64,000 bases of DNA from an uncultured Pseudoteredinibacter sp. (GCF_947502065.1 NZ_CANMYE010000001.1:1116001-1180000), one strand, 5' to 3'. Shown: positions 1 to 9,660, counted from the stretch's first letter. The notes: generated by a model from the letters alone, not told the origin. Translations and numbers: made by a program.

Positions 1-2
1 CC

Positions 3-1493
3 CAGCTAAAAGGCATGGAGAGAGACGCTGAGCGCTTGTATACCTTGATTTGGCGCCAGTTTGTGGCTTGTCAAATGCCGCCTGCTGAATTTACCAGCAC
101 ATCGATTGCGCTAACCGCTGGGGATTATGAGCTGAGAACACGTGGGCGTGTGATTCGATTTGACGGGTTTATGAAGGTTCAGCCACCACAATCCAAAAAA
201 GAAGAAGATGTGGTACTTCCTGAACTGAAAGTTGGTGACAGTTTAGATCTTCAAAAGCTTGATCCAAAGCAGCATTTTACCAAGCCACCAGCGCGCTTTA
301 CTGAAGCGAGCTTGGTTAAAGAATTGGAAAAGCGTGGGATTGGCCGACCATCGACCTATGCTTCGATTATCTCTACTATTCAAGATCGAGGTTATGTTCA
401 TACAGAGTCGCGTCGATTCTTTGCCGAGAAAATGGGCGACATTGTTACCGAAAGATTGAGTGAAAGTTTTGTCGATCTGATGGATTACAGCTTTACCGCA
501 AATATGGAAGAGTCTCTGGATAAGGTTGCCGATGGTGAGCTGCAGTGGGATAAGTTGCTGGATGATTTCTATGCGGACTTTAGCCAAAAGCTTAGCCAGG
601 CACAGATCGCTGAAGGTGGAATGCGGGCTAATCAGCCAACCGAAACCGATATCGAGTGCGCCCAATGTGGCCGACATATGCAGATTCGCACAGCCAGTAC
701 TGGTGTCTTTTTAGGTTGCTCGGGATATGCCTTACCGCCTAAGGAGCGCTGTAAACACACCATGAACTTAGTGTCGGGTGATGAGGTACTGAACCTTGAT
801 GAGGACGATGAGGCCGAGTCTAAACAGTTGCGTAATAAGCACCGCTGTAAACTGTGCGACACGGCGATGGATAGTTACCTACTGGATGAGCAGCGCAAAT
901 TGCATATCTGCGGTAACAACCCAGACTGTAGTGGTTTTGAGGTCGAGGCGGGCAGCTTTAAGTTGAAAGGCTATGATGGTCCGACTTTAGAATGCGACAA
1001 GTGTGGCAGTGAGATGCAGCTGAAAACCGGTCGCTTTGGTAAGTATTTCGGTTGTACCTCAGAGTCCTGTAAAAATACCCGTAAATTGCTGAGAAACGGT
1101 GAGGCGGCTCCTCCAAAGATGGATCCAGTGCCTATGCCCGAGTTAGCCTGCGATAAAGTAGAAGATCATTATGTGTTACGCGATGGCGCTTCAGGGATGT
1201 TCTTGGCCGCAAGCCAGTTTCCTAAGAATCGCGAAACCCGAGCTCCGCTTGTAGAAGAGTTGCTGCCCTATAAGAGTGAGATTGATCCAAAGTACAAATT
1301 TCTCTTTAGCGCTCCGGTTGAAGACCCTGACGGTAACAAGGCTGTTATTCGCTTTAGCCGTAAGACAAAAGAGCAATATGTTCAGTCGGAGATTGATGGC
1401 AAAGCTACCGGTTGGAAGGCTTTCTATGAAGGCGGAAAGTGGGTGGAAACCCAAGCTAAGACTAAGGCTAAGGCAAAAAGTAAGAAAAAATAA
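3..1493 (+). CDS. topA: DNA topoisomerase I, C-terminal part (5' end outside window)
   Basis: Type IA topoisomerase that relaxes negative supercoils in the cytoplasm. The reading frame is open to the left edge, so the gene begins before the window; the first in-frame ATG (15) is internal, not the start. The visible 496 residues cover the end of the catalytic core (motifs such as [20 protein letters not shown]) and the C-terminal zinc-ribbon region, with Cys pairs CAQC, CKLC and CDKC and their partners. The chain ends in a Lys-rich tail ([11 protein letters not shown]). The active-site tyrosine lies upstream and cannot be checked. Similarity to the remembered E. coli TopA sequence is strong along the whole stretch. 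The next gene starts at the stop codon, suggesting co-transcription. Confidence 0.97.
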   Translation, partial: QLKGMERDAERLYTLIWRQFVACQMPPAEFTSTSIALTAGDYELRTRGRVIRFDGFMKVQPPQSKKEEDVVLPELKVGDSLDLQKLDPKQHFTKPPARFTEASLVKELEKRGIGRPSTYASIISTIQDRGYVHTESRRFFAEKMGDIVTERLSESFVDLMDYSFTANMEESLDKVADGELQWDKLLDDFYADFSQKLSQAQIAEGGMRANQPTETDIECAQCGRHMQIRTASTGVFLGCSGYALPPKERCKHTMNLVSGDEVLNLDEDDEAESKQLRNKHRCKLCDTAMDSYLLDEQRKLHICGNNPDCSGFEVEAGSFKLKGYDGPTLECDKCGSEMQLKTGRFGKYFGCTSESCKNTRKLLRNGEAAPPKMDPVPMPELACDKVEDHYVLRDGASGMFLAASQFPKNRETRAPLVEELLPYKSEIDPKYKFLFSAPVEDPDGNKAVIRFSRKTKEQYVQSEIDGKATGWKAFYEGGKWVETQAKTKAKAKSKKK

Positions 1494-1966
1494 TGGATCA
1501 GTTCCGTCCTTTTCTTACTCAACTGCAGCTTGCTAAGTGCCAGTGTAAAGCTGCTGAAATGACAACGCTTCCCCTTGAAAAGCTTAGTTTTTTAAGGGGA
1601 GGGTTTCTTATCATTGAGAGGCTGTGTGGCGCTTGGCTCGCCCAAGAGCTGTTTGAGCACAAGCATGATCTTTATTACCCTCAAAGCATTACTAAACTCA
1701 GCGCGCAGATCGACGATAATGTTCGTGAAAACCTCCCAGCGAATGTTCTTCAATTGCAACAGAGTGACTGGTTTGATGATTTTCTTAAAGTAATGAGCCA
1801 GTTAGAGGATTTGAACGCCTCATTGGTGATTGATGAAAGTGGTCCAGCAGACATCATTGCAATGTCGCAATCTTCCTTAAGGCCCAGCTTAAAAACCCTA
1901 AAAGCTTTCATAAGCAACTTTGAACATTATTTTGAATCTATAATTAAACTCAGTGAAGAGTATTAA
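1493..1966 (+). CDS. Conserved hypothetical protein, DUF6586-like
   Basis: A 157-aa soluble protein with no signal peptide or membrane segment. Its ATG overlaps the topA stop codon by one base (TAATGG), which points to translational coupling. Pseudomonads carry a small uncharacterised DUF6586 gene at this place between topA and the sulA/lexA pair, and length and position agree, so I assign it to that family from synteny and general resemblance. The sequence is helical in character (for example residues 25-60 and 120-157). No catalytic motif was seen and its function is unknown. Confidence 0.8.
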   Translation: MDQFRPFLTQLQLAKCQCKAAEMTTLPLEKLSFLRGGFLIIERLCGAWLAQELFEHKHDLYYPQSITKLSAQIDDNVRENLPANVLQLQQSDWFDDFLKVMSQLEDLNASLVIDESGPADIIAMSQSSLRPSLKTLKAFISNFEHYFESIIKLSEEY

Positions 1967-2065
1967 GGTGAGTTCATCGATAGCTGTTATGCTGGGAAAA
2001 GCGTTATTCGAATCCTACTGCGAAAGCTGTTAGAATTGCCGGCATATTCAATCCCTGGAGTATTA

Positions 2066-2326
2066 ATGGACACCGTCTTATTTGAAATTGTCGAGTTAGC
2101 CAACGGCGATGTAGCCTTGCAGAGGGCCGAGGGCAAGGGGGAACCTTTGTTGACTATTCATTTTTCTGAAGAATCTAATTTCTACCTACAAGACGCTAAG
2201 ATTGAAGTTGCCAGGGCAATGGTTCAGGCTGGTTTGGAAGCTGCTAGCGAAATTGCAGAAGCCAATAAAGCTGATGATTCTAATGAAGAAGTTGATGTGG
2301 ACTCGGGGCCTGTGCAAATTCACTAG
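2066..2326 (+). CDS. Small conserved hypothetical protein (topA-lexA neighbourhood)
   Basis: An 86-aa acidic protein beginning MDTVLFEIVELANGDVALQR. The ATG at 2066 is preferred over an upstream in-frame TTG (2036) because GGAG sits five bases before it and the extra ten residues look unlike the rest. Similar small proteins occur beside sulA/lexA in Pseudomonas. The C-terminus is rich in Glu and Asp (SNEEVDVDSGP). There is no signal peptide and no recognisable catalytic motif. It converges on sulA with about 100 bases between, in which no strong terminator was seen. Confidence 0.8.
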   Translation: MDTVLFEIVELANGDVALQRAEGKGEPLLTIHFSEESNFYLQDAKIEVARAMVQAGLEAASEIAEANKADDSNEEVDVDSGPVQIH

Positions 2327-2429
2327 GCGTCTTTTGCTATCCACAGCTAAATCGTTATTCTAATTCAAAGCTTATAAACGATTCTTTGGCTGTTAAGTTT
2401 CGCAGTTTCCACTGTTGTACCGTACCCAG

Positions 2430-2831
2430 TTAACGAATTCGAAGCATTAAGCCCTGGCAGGCGCCTGCTTTTGCGGCTTGTTTTAGTTGCTGGTATTCTT
2501 GCCGGCTCAGTACGCCGGGACTGCTAATCACCATATGGCTATTGCCGGCAGCTAAAGCTTCCCATGTTGCCCACAAAGTATCGCTCTTATCTCGCAGGCG
2601 TATAATTCTCAAGCGGCTAATGTCGATGCCGTATTGAATAAGCATTTCCTTGCTAATGTTCTCTGCGCCAACCCAGCTTAACCAGCGCCCGCTTTCTTGT
2701 TGGCTAAAGTGGGCGACCATCGGCAGTAACCATTGAAGGTAATTATCTTGCTCATGGGTAACCACAAGCTCAGTTAAGCCGTGTTCCGATACGGATTCTT
2801 GTGATGCGCTTTGAATGGCTGCTTGGTTCAT
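2430..2831 (-). CDS. sulA: SOS cell division inhibitor SulA
   Basis: A 133-aa SulA-like protein. In the known family SulA binds FtsZ and blocks septation during the SOS response. The central block with QWLLPMVAHFSQQESGRWLS, followed by the DISRLRIIRL and TLWATWEALAAGNSHMV stretches, is typical of the RecA-like SulA fold. It lies 49 bases downstream of lexA on the same strand. No separate LexA box was seen in that gap, so it is probably expressed from the lexA promoter, as in Pseudomonas. GGGAG precedes the ATG by nine bases. Confidence 0.88.
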   Translation of the reverse strand: MNQAAIQSASQESVSEHGLTELVVTHEQDNYLQWLLPMVAHFSQQESGRWLSWVGAENISKEMLIQYGIDISRLRIIRLRDKSDTLWATWEALAAGNSHMVISSPGVLSRQEYQQLKQAAKAGACQGLMLRIR

Positions 2832-2880
2832 GATCTTACTCCCTAAATCGGCTAATGTGCTTGGTTTGCCTGCGATATAC

Positions 2881-3480
2881 TTAGCGTCGAATAACGCCTA
2901 CGCTAAGCCCTTCGATAGCAAACTCTTGTTCACGTAAATCGACCTCAATCGTAGAAAACTCTTCATTCTCGGGATGTAAGTAAATGAGCGGCTGATTGCT
3001 GATTTTTTCATAGCGCTTAACGGTTACTTCATCGTCGATACGAGCAACTACAATCTGGCCGTTATGAACACGTTCGGTTTTGTGAACAGCAATGAGGTCA
3101 CCATCTAATATACCTATATTGCGCATACTTTCACCGTGAACCTTGAGTAGAAAATCAGCGGTAGGCTGAAAGAAAGAGCTTGGAATGTCGCAATAATCCT
3201 CAATATTCTCGGTTGCTAGAATTGGGTTGCCCGCTGCTACACGGCCTACCAAAGGAATACCTTGTTGCTCTATTGGCAAGCGAATGCCCCGTGAAGCGCC
3301 TGCAATCATTTCGATGACACCCTTACGGGCAAGGGCTTTAAGGTGCTCTTCGGCGGCATTGGCGGAGCGAAAGCCAAGTTCTTTGGCAATCTCGGCGCGC
3401 GTTGGCGGGTAACCGGTATCATCAATGTATGACTTGATAAGATCGAGAACTTGCTGTTGGCGTGCTGTAAGTTTGATCAT
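2881..3480 (-). CDS. lexA: LexA repressor
   Basis: A 199-aa SOS repressor and self-cleaving S24 peptidase. The N-terminal winged helix (residues 1-65, starting [15 protein letters not shown]) is followed by the cleavage site Ala83-Gly84 in GRVAAGNP. The catalytic dyad is Ser118 (HGESM) and Lys155 (VTVKRY). Length and spacing match the E. coli protein to within one residue. Upstream on the same strand are one perfect and one near-perfect LexA box, so the gene should be autoregulated. sulA follows in the same direction. Confidence 0.98.
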   Translation of the reverse strand: MIKLTARQQQVLDLIKSYIDDTGYPPTRAEIAKELGFRSANAAEEHLKALARKGVIEMIAGASRGIRLPIEQQGIPLVGRVAAGNPILATENIEDYCDIPSSFFQPTADFLLKVHGESMRNIGILDGDLIAVHKTERVHNGQIVVARIDDEVTVKRYEKISNQPLIYLHPENEEFSTIEVDLREQEFAIEGLSVGVIRR

Positions 3481-3496
3481 GGTCTTCGCTCTTGGT

Positions 3497-3512
3497 CTGT
3501 TTATTTATACAG
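3497..3512 (-). promoter_or_regulatory. LexA (SOS) box 1
   Basis: The sequence is CTG, ten A/T-only bases, CAG (CTGTTTATTTATACAG), fitting the gammaproteobacterial CTG-N10-CAG consensus exactly. It ends 16 bases upstream of the lexA ATG, as expected for an autoregulated lexA promoter. Confidence 0.9.
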
Positions 3513-3515
3513 TAC

Positions 3516-3531
3516 ATGTGATTTTATACAG
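3516..3531 (-). promoter_or_regulatory. LexA (SOS) box 2, one half-site base off consensus
   Basis: ATG-TGATTTTATA-CAG differs from CTG-N10-CAG at the first base only and lies four bases beyond box 1. Tandem boxes ahead of lexA are known from E. coli, so cooperative binding is likely. Confidence 0.7.
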
Positions 3532-3713
3532 TGTTTTTTAAAAAGCAAGTAATAAAATACAAGTAGAGATAATTTAACCCCTACCACTGGCGGTTTCGAA
3601 AGCATTTAGGTCTTGGGCCGTGTTTGAAGACGTGCTGTGATTGGCGTGTGTCATTGAAGCGAGCAGTGTGTAGGGGCGAGCTGCTCCCAAGCTGCTGTAC
3701 TCGTAAAGGGCAC

Positions 3714-3738
3714 AAAAAAGCCGGCATTTGCCGGCTTT
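3714..3738 (-). terminator. Rho-independent terminator of the tolC-like gene
   Basis: A nine-base stem (AAAGCCGGC / GCCGGCTTT) with a four-base loop. On the minus strand it runs into a T-run, 22 bases after the stop of the TolC-family gene. Confidence 0.9.
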
Positions 3739-3760
3739 AGGAGGGGATCTACCTAGTAGC

Positions 3761-5047
3761 TTAGATAGCTAGCTTTTGTAGGAGGAGGCCCATGGAATTG
3801 TAAATGCGGTATTCAGCTAGTTTTTGGTTATAGCTAGCACGAATTAAATTGCGTTTTGCATCAACCACTTCATTTTCAGTGTTAAGTAAATCAAGGAGTG
3901 TGCGTCGACCGATATTAAACTGGTTGATATAAGCTTGTTTGGTAGCTTGTGCGGCGTCTACGTGCGCTTGTAAGTACTGTAGCTGAGAGGAAACAGACTC
4001 GAACGCTGTCCATGAAAGGCGTAGGCCTTCAACGACTTGGCGGCTGGTGTTATTACGCACATCTTTAGACTCTTCGAGTAGGTAGTGAGTCTGCTTGCGG
4101 CGAGCTTTGTCCGCACCACCACGGTATAGGTTGTAGCGCATACGAAGGGCAATTACTTGGCGTTCATCTTCACCTACTACACCGCCGGTATCTTCATTCC
4201 AGCTAGCATCGGCCTCTAGTCTTACATCTGGCCAAAATGGCGCTTTGGCAGCTTCTGCCTGGGCGATGGTCGCGTCGATATCGGCATTGGCTGTTTTTAG
4301 GGTAGGGTGGCTCTGCAATGCAAGTTCTACAGCGTCTTCTAAATTAGCGGGTAGGTCGATATTGTTGCTAGGCATCGAAAGGGCCTCAACCTCCGGCATA
4401 ACGCCAGTAACGCGATAATAATTTGTTACGGCGTCCATAAGATTGGCTTGTGCTACAACAACATTGCTTTCAGCAAGCGCCAAACGAGCAGCAATTTGAT
4501 CGAGGTCGGCACGGCTACCTACGCCAGATTGATTGCGCAGGGTCATCTGATCATAGATGCTCTTATGCTCTTGTAGAGAGGCTTCGGCTAATTTAAGAAG
4601 ATCTGCTTGGGTTAATAGCGCTAAGTAAACCTCAGAGGTGCGTAGTGCAATGTTTTCTGAGGTGGTCTCTACTTCATGGCGCGCGCTTTCGGTGCGGGCC
4701 TCTTGGCGCTTAACCTCTGAGCGAGTAGCAAAGCCATCAAATACTAATTGGCGAGCAGAGATAGATGTCTCTGTACGATCAAGGCTTACATCACGTTGGC
4801 CCGTAGTAGGAGACTTTGTGTCTTCTTTGCCGAACCCGGCGGCGACATCAACAGTGGGTAGGTAACCAGCCTTGGCACCTTTAATTTCCTGCTCCCTGGC
4901 GAGTACTTCGTGCTTGGCTGCACTCACTTCCGGATGAGAGTTAATAGCAGTTCTAATGGCTTCTTGTATTGTCTGTGCTTGAGCCGTAGTGCCCACTGAC
5001 GTTACAAGCCCCAAGCCAATCACCCCAATAAGATGCTTAACTTTCAT
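3761..5047 (-). CDS. TolC-family outer membrane channel (type I secretion/efflux)
   Basis: A 428-aa outer membrane factor with a signal peptide ending near residue 24 (VGTTAQA). Two outer-membrane-efflux repeats follow, with long amphipathic helices and the family-typical ends YLALLTQADLLKLAEASL and GRRTLLDLLNTENEV. Such proteins form trimeric tunnels that partner with a periplasmic adaptor and an inner membrane pump or ABC exporter. None is adjacent, so the partner must be encoded elsewhere. The sequence is closer in feel to type I secretion channels (LapE/AggA/TolC group) than to RND-operon OprM proteins, but this was not tested. It stands as a single gene with its own terminator. The remains of a Shine-Dalgarno (AAGGG) lie nine bases before the ATG. 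Confidence 0.88.
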   Translation of the reverse strand: MKVKHLIGVIGLGLVTSVGTTAQAQTIQEAIRTAINSHPEVSAAKHEVLAREQEIKGAKAGYLPTVDVAAGFGKEDTKSPTTGQRDVSLDRTETSISARQLVFDGFATRSEVKRQEARTESARHEVETTSENIALRTSEVYLALLTQADLLKLAEASLQEHKSIYDQMTLRNQSGVGSRADLDQIAARLALAESNVVVAQANLMDAVTNYYRVTGVMPEVEALSMPSNNIDLPANLEDAVELALQSHPTLKTANADIDATIAQAEAAKAPFWPDVRLEADASWNEDTGGVVGEDERQVIALRMRYNLYRGGADKARRKQTHYLLEESKDVRNNTSRQVVEGLRLSWTAFESVSSQLQYLQAHVDAAQATKQAYINQFNIGRRTLLDLLNTENEVVDAKRNLIRASYNQKLAEYRIYNSMGLLLQKLAI

Positions 5048-5298
5048 GATCCGTTACCCTTTTCCTTTGGTATTGTTAATTATGTCGAAAGTATTCTAAC
5101 ACTATATCTGTGAATTATGTCACACCTTAAAATAAAAACAGTCAAATAGTATGAGGAATTCGGTTCATCCGCAAAAAACGTCAAAAATCTTACAGATCAA
5201 ACCTTTACCGACGCTTAATGCGAGGTATTTTCTGTATAAATTCTTGGTGAATACTGGCTATAATCCCTTCATGCGCTGTTAAAAAGGATAGGAAAGAG

Positions 5299-5907
5299 AT
5301 GAACCACTTGCCAGCAGAGCCCAAACCATTAGACGGAATGCCTTTGGACCAGCAGCATTTTAAGATGCTTTGTCTCGCCATCGAAAAAGCACATGCTTTG
5401 CACATGGGTAAATCGGGTCGTCTGTTAATGAATTTTGAGCTGCGTGAAGGCAATGATGCAGGTCATTTGCCGCGCATACGTCCATTGGGCAATCTTACCT
5501 TTATTATCGATGAGGTTTATTTAAAGGCCAGTAACTACTACCTCTATTACGACCCAGATAAGTCACAAGACCTACCTTTGTTGGCTGAGCGTGATGAAAC
5601 AAGTAATCGCTTTGTCGCTACGGCCAAGAATCTGCTTGGCTTACAAGATCAAATGCATGGTTCCATAGCTGTGCCAGTAGCACGCCTATCGGCTTTACGC
5701 GGCCTGCACTACGTTAAGGACTGTGTTTGTCTGCAGATGTATGAAATCGACTTTGACAGGCTGTTTGAAGCGGATGCTGAGTTGGCAGGGCGTTTGAGGC
5801 AGTCGCTATTGGAGAAATATCGACGTTTTTACGACTTTGATGCTATTGCCGAGCGATCTTCACAATATGAAGAAGCGGCTCGGCGATTTTTAGAGGGGCA
5901 AGACTAA
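5299..5907 (+). CDS. Conserved hypothetical protein, function unknown
   Basis: A 202-aa protein I do not recognise. The start is supported by AGGAAAGAG just upstream of the ATG. No signal peptide or membrane helix is visible. The middle (residues 50-105) looks like a beta-rich domain with LGNLTFIIDEVYLKASNYYL. The C-terminal third is helical and charged (from about residue 145, LQMYEIDFDRLFEADAEL). There are scattered Cys residues but no metal-binding cluster. It is convergent with mltD, divergent from the tolC-like gene, and appears monocistronic. Confidence 0.75.
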   Translation: MNHLPAEPKPLDGMPLDQQHFKMLCLAIEKAHALHMGKSGRLLMNFELREGNDAGHLPRIRPLGNLTFIIDEVYLKASNYYLYYDPDKSQDLPLLAERDETSNRFVATAKNLLGLQDQMHGSIAVPVARLSALRGLHYVKDCVCLQMYEIDFDRLFEADAELAGRLRQSLLEKYRRFYDFDAIAERSSQYEEAARRFLEGQD

Positions 5908-5933
5908 GAGTTGTCTAGTCTGGACGGGCAAAA

Positions 5934-7544
5934 CTAGCCGCGTCGAGGGTCAACTAAGAGCGTAAGGGCTTGTCCAGGCTGTAAATAGTCTTTGGGGTTT
6001 AAGCCGTTACTTCTTACTATCGACTTTATACTGGTGCCAAATTTCTTAGCGATTCTGGCAATGGAATCGCCTTTTCTAACCTTGTAAGAAATTCGCTGTT
6101 TACCCTTCGCATAATTGGCCTGCTTTGGATATATAAGCAGCTTTTGGCCAAGTTTTAAGGTGCCGTTAACGCTGAGCTTGTTCCAACGAGCGATATCCTC
6201 ATAATTCACACCGAATTTACGACTAATACTCCACAGGCTATCGCCGCTGCGCACTTTATAGCGCTGCACTCGGCCTTTACCTTGGTTGCGGGCGACACGC
6301 TCGTTTAGGCTAAAGCTATAGTGTTTGCCTGGTTTAGAGGCGGTAGGTATAAACAATGCTTGCCCTAAGCGAATAGTGTTGCTGCTTAATCGATTAATTC
6401 GCTTGAGCTCGCCTAGGGTTAGATTGTTCTGGCGGGCTATCTTACCCAGCGTATCCCCGGATTTAACTTGATATCGCTTCCAGCCCACGCGCTCAGATTC
6501 ATCCAAGCTTTCCAAACCGCTGGAGAAGGCGTCAGCTTGCGCAATGGGTATCAAGATGTGCTGTGGGCCATCAGGCGTTGTGGCCCAGCGATTATAGGCA
6601 GGATTGAGTAGGTAAAACTCATCCATGGGAAGCTCGGCCAGCTCGGCGGCTTGCGCTAAGTCCAATTGATAATCAAGATCGAAGCGCCGGTAGAAGGGCT
6701 CATCGGGAATATTAATCATCTGAATGCCGTACTTTTGAGGTTCGGCAACCAGTTTGGCCAGCCCTAGCAATCTAGGGACATAGATTTGAGTTTCTTTGGG
6801 GAGGCGCAGCGACCAAAAGTCAGTGTTTTTACCTTGACGGCGATTACGTTTTATCGCTTTGTTAACAGTTCCTCCGCCAGCATTGTAGGCGGCTAAGGCC
6901 AGTAGCCAATCACCATCAAATCGTTTGTGGAGCTTTTCTAAATAATCCAGTGCAGCTTGGGTCGAAGCTTCAATGTCGCGGCGGCCGTCATACCACCAGT
7001 TGTTGTGTAGGCCGAAATCTTTCGCGGTTGGTGGGGTAAACTGCCAGAGGCCAGATGCACGGCCGTGTGAATAGGCGAATGGGTCATAGGCGCTTTCCAC
7101 GATAGGGAGAAGTGCCAGCTCCATGGGTAAATCACGAGCTTTAAGCTCGTTAACGATATAGTAGAGGTATGGACGCGCCCGCTTACTGATTCGATTCATA
7201 TAATTGGGGTGCTTGCCGTACCAATCCTCTTGTTTATTGATGCGCTTATGTTGAATGGCGGATAAACGGTAGCCATCGCGAATGTGCTGCCATAGATCGG
7301 TATCAATGTTGGCTGCTTCAATGCTTACTGCGGCTAAAGCTGTGTCATTGCTTTCTACGATTGCAGAGCCTTGCTTGGCTAGCTTTGTGCCGGCGGCCTG
7401 CGGCAATTCAGCGCGCTCGGCATGTTTAGCGGCTTCTAATTGCGCATCGTGGCGAGAAATCTCGGTTTTTTCTGGCTGTTGGCTAAGTTGGGCGCAGCCT
7501 CCCAGCGTCAGTACAAGGCCGACAGGTATAAGCAATCGAAGCAT
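5934..7544 (-). CDS. mltD: Membrane-bound lytic murein transglycosylase D
   Basis: A 536-aa lipoprotein that cleaves peptidoglycan glycan strands to 1,6-anhydromuropeptides. The lipobox LGGC puts the lipidated Cys at residue 17. The SLT domain spans about residues 120-270, with catalytic Glu150 in LPIVESAYDP, the GLWQF motif and AAYNAGGG. Three LysM peptidoglycan-binding repeats follow (about 357-400, 424-468 and 485-530), each starting with a YxVxxGD pattern. Domain order and length match MltD. It is read in the same direction as gloB, about 250 bases away. No strong Shine-Dalgarno is visible before the ATG. Confidence 0.95.
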   Translation of the reverse strand: MLRLLIPVGLVLTLGGCAQLSQQPEKTEISRHDAQLEAAKHAERAELPQAAGTKLAKQGSAIVESNDTALAAVSIEAANIDTDLWQHIRDGYRLSAIQHKRINKQEDWYGKHPNYMNRISKRARPYLYYIVNELKARDLPMELALLPIVESAYDPFAYSHGRASGLWQFTPPTAKDFGLHNNWWYDGRRDIEASTQAALDYLEKLHKRFDGDWLLALAAYNAGGGTVNKAIKRNRRQGKNTDFWSLRLPKETQIYVPRLLGLAKLVAEPQKYGIQMINIPDEPFYRRFDLDYQLDLAQAAELAELPMDEFYLLNPAYNRWATTPDGPQHILIPIAQADAFSSGLESLDESERVGWKRYQVKSGDTLGKIARQNNLTLGELKRINRLSSNTIRLGQALFIPTASKPGKHYSFSLNERVARNQGKGRVQRYKVRSGDSLWSISRKFGVNYEDIARWNKLSVNGTLKLGQKLLIYPKQANYAKGKQRISYKVRKGDSIARIAKKFGTSIKSIVRSNGLNPKDYLQPGQALTLLVDPRRG

Positions 7545-7730
7545 AATTCGTTAACTACTAATGGTCGTTTTAAGGTGTTTTTATTGTAGAAATAGGCGCC
7601 GATTCTAGAGTGGCAGACCGTCTGGGTCAATCAGCCCAAGGTAAAATTATAGCGGGGTAGTAGGTCAAACACTGTTAAGCAGTGCGCTTAATATAGGGTG
7701 CTAATTCGCGATTTTAGGATAGATTGACAA

Positions 7731-7750
7731 GCCCCTATGAGCATAGGGGC
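7731..7750 (-). terminator. Hairpin, probable terminator of gloB
   Basis: A perfect nine-base inverted repeat (GCCCCTATG / CATAGGGGC) with a two-base centre, 40 bases past the gloB stop. The T-run on the minus strand is poor, so termination is likely but not certain. Confidence 0.55.
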
Positions 7751-7790
7751 TGCTGTTTAGCGATAGTCGCCGATATTGAAAAGCTAGCGC

Positions 7791-8564
7791 CTAAAAATTG
7801 TCTTTCCATTTACGTATTACGGCAAAGGTTTCTGCAGGGCTGGAGACAATGTTTTTAGCCCTTTGGCTGGCCGATTTTTGAACTTCGCTCTCACGGCAGC
7901 GTAAAAAGGGGTTGGTCGCTCGTTCTAGGCTCAATAGTGAGGGCACGGTAGCTTGTTGGTCTTCGCGAAGCGCCTTGGCTTCTTCCATGCGCTCGGCTAA
8001 GGCACTATTGCTAGGTTCAACTGCGAGTGCGAAGTTCAAATTGCCCAGGGTGTATTCATGGGCGCAATACACTAAGGTTTGGCCAGATAAGGAGGCAAGC
8101 TTTTCTAGTGACTGCTGCATTTGCTCGGGGTTACCTTCAAACATACGGCCACAGCCGCCGGCAAATAGGGTGTCACCGCAAAATAGCACTGGGGTGGCCA
8201 TATCGCTGCTGTGAAAGGCAATGTGATCTAAGGTGTGGCCAGGTACCTCTAGAACGTTGAAGTTCAAGCTAGGTAATACTTCAACGCTGTCGCCATCGCG
8301 ACAAGCAACTTGGCTAAGCTCCTGGCTTTCGGGGCCATAGACCACGCAATCTGCGTATTTTTCACAAAGCTCGCTGATACCACCGGTATGGTCAAAGTGA
8401 TGATGGGTATTGATGATGGCGACCAGCTTCAAATTATCGGCTTCAAGGCGATCTAATACCACCTTGGGGTCGCCTGGGTCGACGACAGCGGCGATCTCAC
8501 CGTTATCGATTAGCCAGATGTAATTGTCATCAAAAGCAGCGATTGGTCTAATACTATAGTCCAT
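7791..8564 (-). CDS. gloB: Hydroxyacylglutathione hydrolase (glyoxalase II)
   Basis: A 257-aa metallo-beta-lactamase-fold enzyme that hydrolyses S-D-lactoylglutathione to D-lactate and glutathione, the second step of methylglyoxal detoxification in the cytoplasm. The THHHFDHTGG motif (His54, His56, Asp58, His59) binds the dinuclear metal site. Further ligands are in EVPGHTLDH, FCGDTLF and YCAHEYT. Length is standard. It is divergent from the yafS-like gene, an arrangement shared with E. coli (gloB-yafS-rnhA-dnaQ). Confidence 0.97.
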   Translation of the reverse strand: MDYSIRPIAAFDDNYIWLIDNGEIAAVVDPGDPKVVLDRLEADNLKLVAIINTHHHFDHTGGISELCEKYADCVVYGPESQELSQVACRDGDSVEVLPSLNFNVLEVPGHTLDHIAFHSSDMATPVLFCGDTLFAGGCGRMFEGNPEQMQQSLEKLASLSGQTLVYCAHEYTLGNLNFALAVEPSNSALAERMEEAKALREDQQATVPSLLSLERATNPFLRCRESEVQKSASQRAKNIVSSPAETFAVIRKWKDNF

Positions 8565-8757
8565 GGATGGCAGGCTCCGTTGTTCTCTTTCAGTGCGGCG
8601 GCTGTTATCGAGTACTTTGCCGTTTTAGGTCAAAGTAGGGCCGCCCGCTAAAGCTATTTCTGTTATAGTTTATAAAATTACATAGCCGCGCGTTTTAGTG
8701 TCAGTAGAGCGGGCGGCTAAGTCAAACCGAGTTTGTTTAAGTGCAAAGGGCTTTATT

Positions 8758-9660
8758 GTGAGTCTTGTAGAACAATGTCGTCAATGGTTACATCAGCGCG
8801 CCAATGTGCCGCAATCGCCAAAAGCCTTTGCTGAAGATATTAGCCGCTGGTCTAATACGCCATTGGGTGAGGCCATCTTATCAGAAGAGCAAGCTTCCAT
8901 AGATGAGCTCTTGAGATATCGCTTTGGCTACCACTTATGTGCTTTCAGTCATATCCATGGTTGCGAGCTCATGGAGGAAAGCCGTATCAATCATAAGATT
9001 CAGATGGTGCAACTTGATGGTCTGAAAGAATCTCTTGATTCCCAATCATTGAGTGAAAAGGGGCTTTGTGAGGAAGCTTCGGCTTTACCTTTTGATGGCA
9101 GCCGAATTCCGCTGGCGACCGATTCGGTGGATGTATTATTACTGCATCACTGTTTGGAATTCTCTTCCAACCCTCATGAGCTATTGCGAGAAGCCCAGCG
9201 GGTGCTAATTGATCATGGCCATTTGATCATTACCAGTTTTAACCCTTTGAGTATTTACGGCTTATTTGCTAATGTCGCGCGTTTTTTCAAAGGTAATCAA
9301 GTTTGGCGTCGTCGTTTTTTAACGGCCAGCTCAAGTCGAGATTGGCTACAATTGTTGGGTTTGCAGCCCCTTGAGCTTATTCCGCATTTTTATCGATTGC
9401 CGTTATCCAATAGTGCGCTGTTAGAGCGTAGTCGTGTGCTAGAAGGCCTGGGCAAGAAGCTGGGCGCTTTGAATTGGGGAGCATCTTACACCTTGGTAGC
9501 GCGTAATGATGTCTTCGCTGCCAATGCCCTTAAGCCGCGTTGGCAAAAACCAGCCAATGCTGAGCAGTTTGGTAGTGCCGCGATTGGCCGGCAAGCAAAG
9601 AAAGAAAAGCTCAAGCTTGTTATCAACAAGGGCAAGCCTAGCGCACCCACTACCGAATAG
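8758..9660 (+). CDS. yafS: YafS-like SAM-dependent methyltransferase
   Basis: A 300-aa class I methyltransferase-like protein. The GTG at 8758 is chosen because AAGGG lies seven bases before it; an upstream GTG (8698) has no ribosome binding site. The methyltransferase signature is the acidic segment SVDVLLLHHCLEFSSNPHEL followed by LIITSFNP. The N-terminal glycine-rich SAM motif is weak or absent, as noted in the findings. The C-terminal tail is basic (RQAKKEKLKLVINKGK). Position between gloB and rnhA matches E. coli yafS. The substrate is unknown. Confidence 0.85.
   Translation: MSLVEQCRQWLHQRANVPQSPKAFAEDISRWSNTPLGEAILSEEQASIDELLRYRFGYHLCAFSHIHGCELMEESRINHKIQMVQLDGLKESLDSQSLSEKGLCEEASALPFDGSRIPLATDSVDVLLLHHCLEFSSNPHELLREAQRVLIDHGHLIITSFNPLSIYGLFANVARFFKGNQVWRRRFLTASSSRDWLQLLGLQPLELIPHFYRLPLSNSALLERSRVLEGLGKKLGALNWGASYTLVARNDVFAANALKPRWQKPANAEQFGSAAIGRQAKKEKLKLVINKGKPSAPTTE

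Noticed and set aside
2832..2880. Separate LexA box for sulA
   Set aside because: No CTG-N10-CAG pattern is present in the lexA-sulA gap; sulA is probably served by the lexA promoter.
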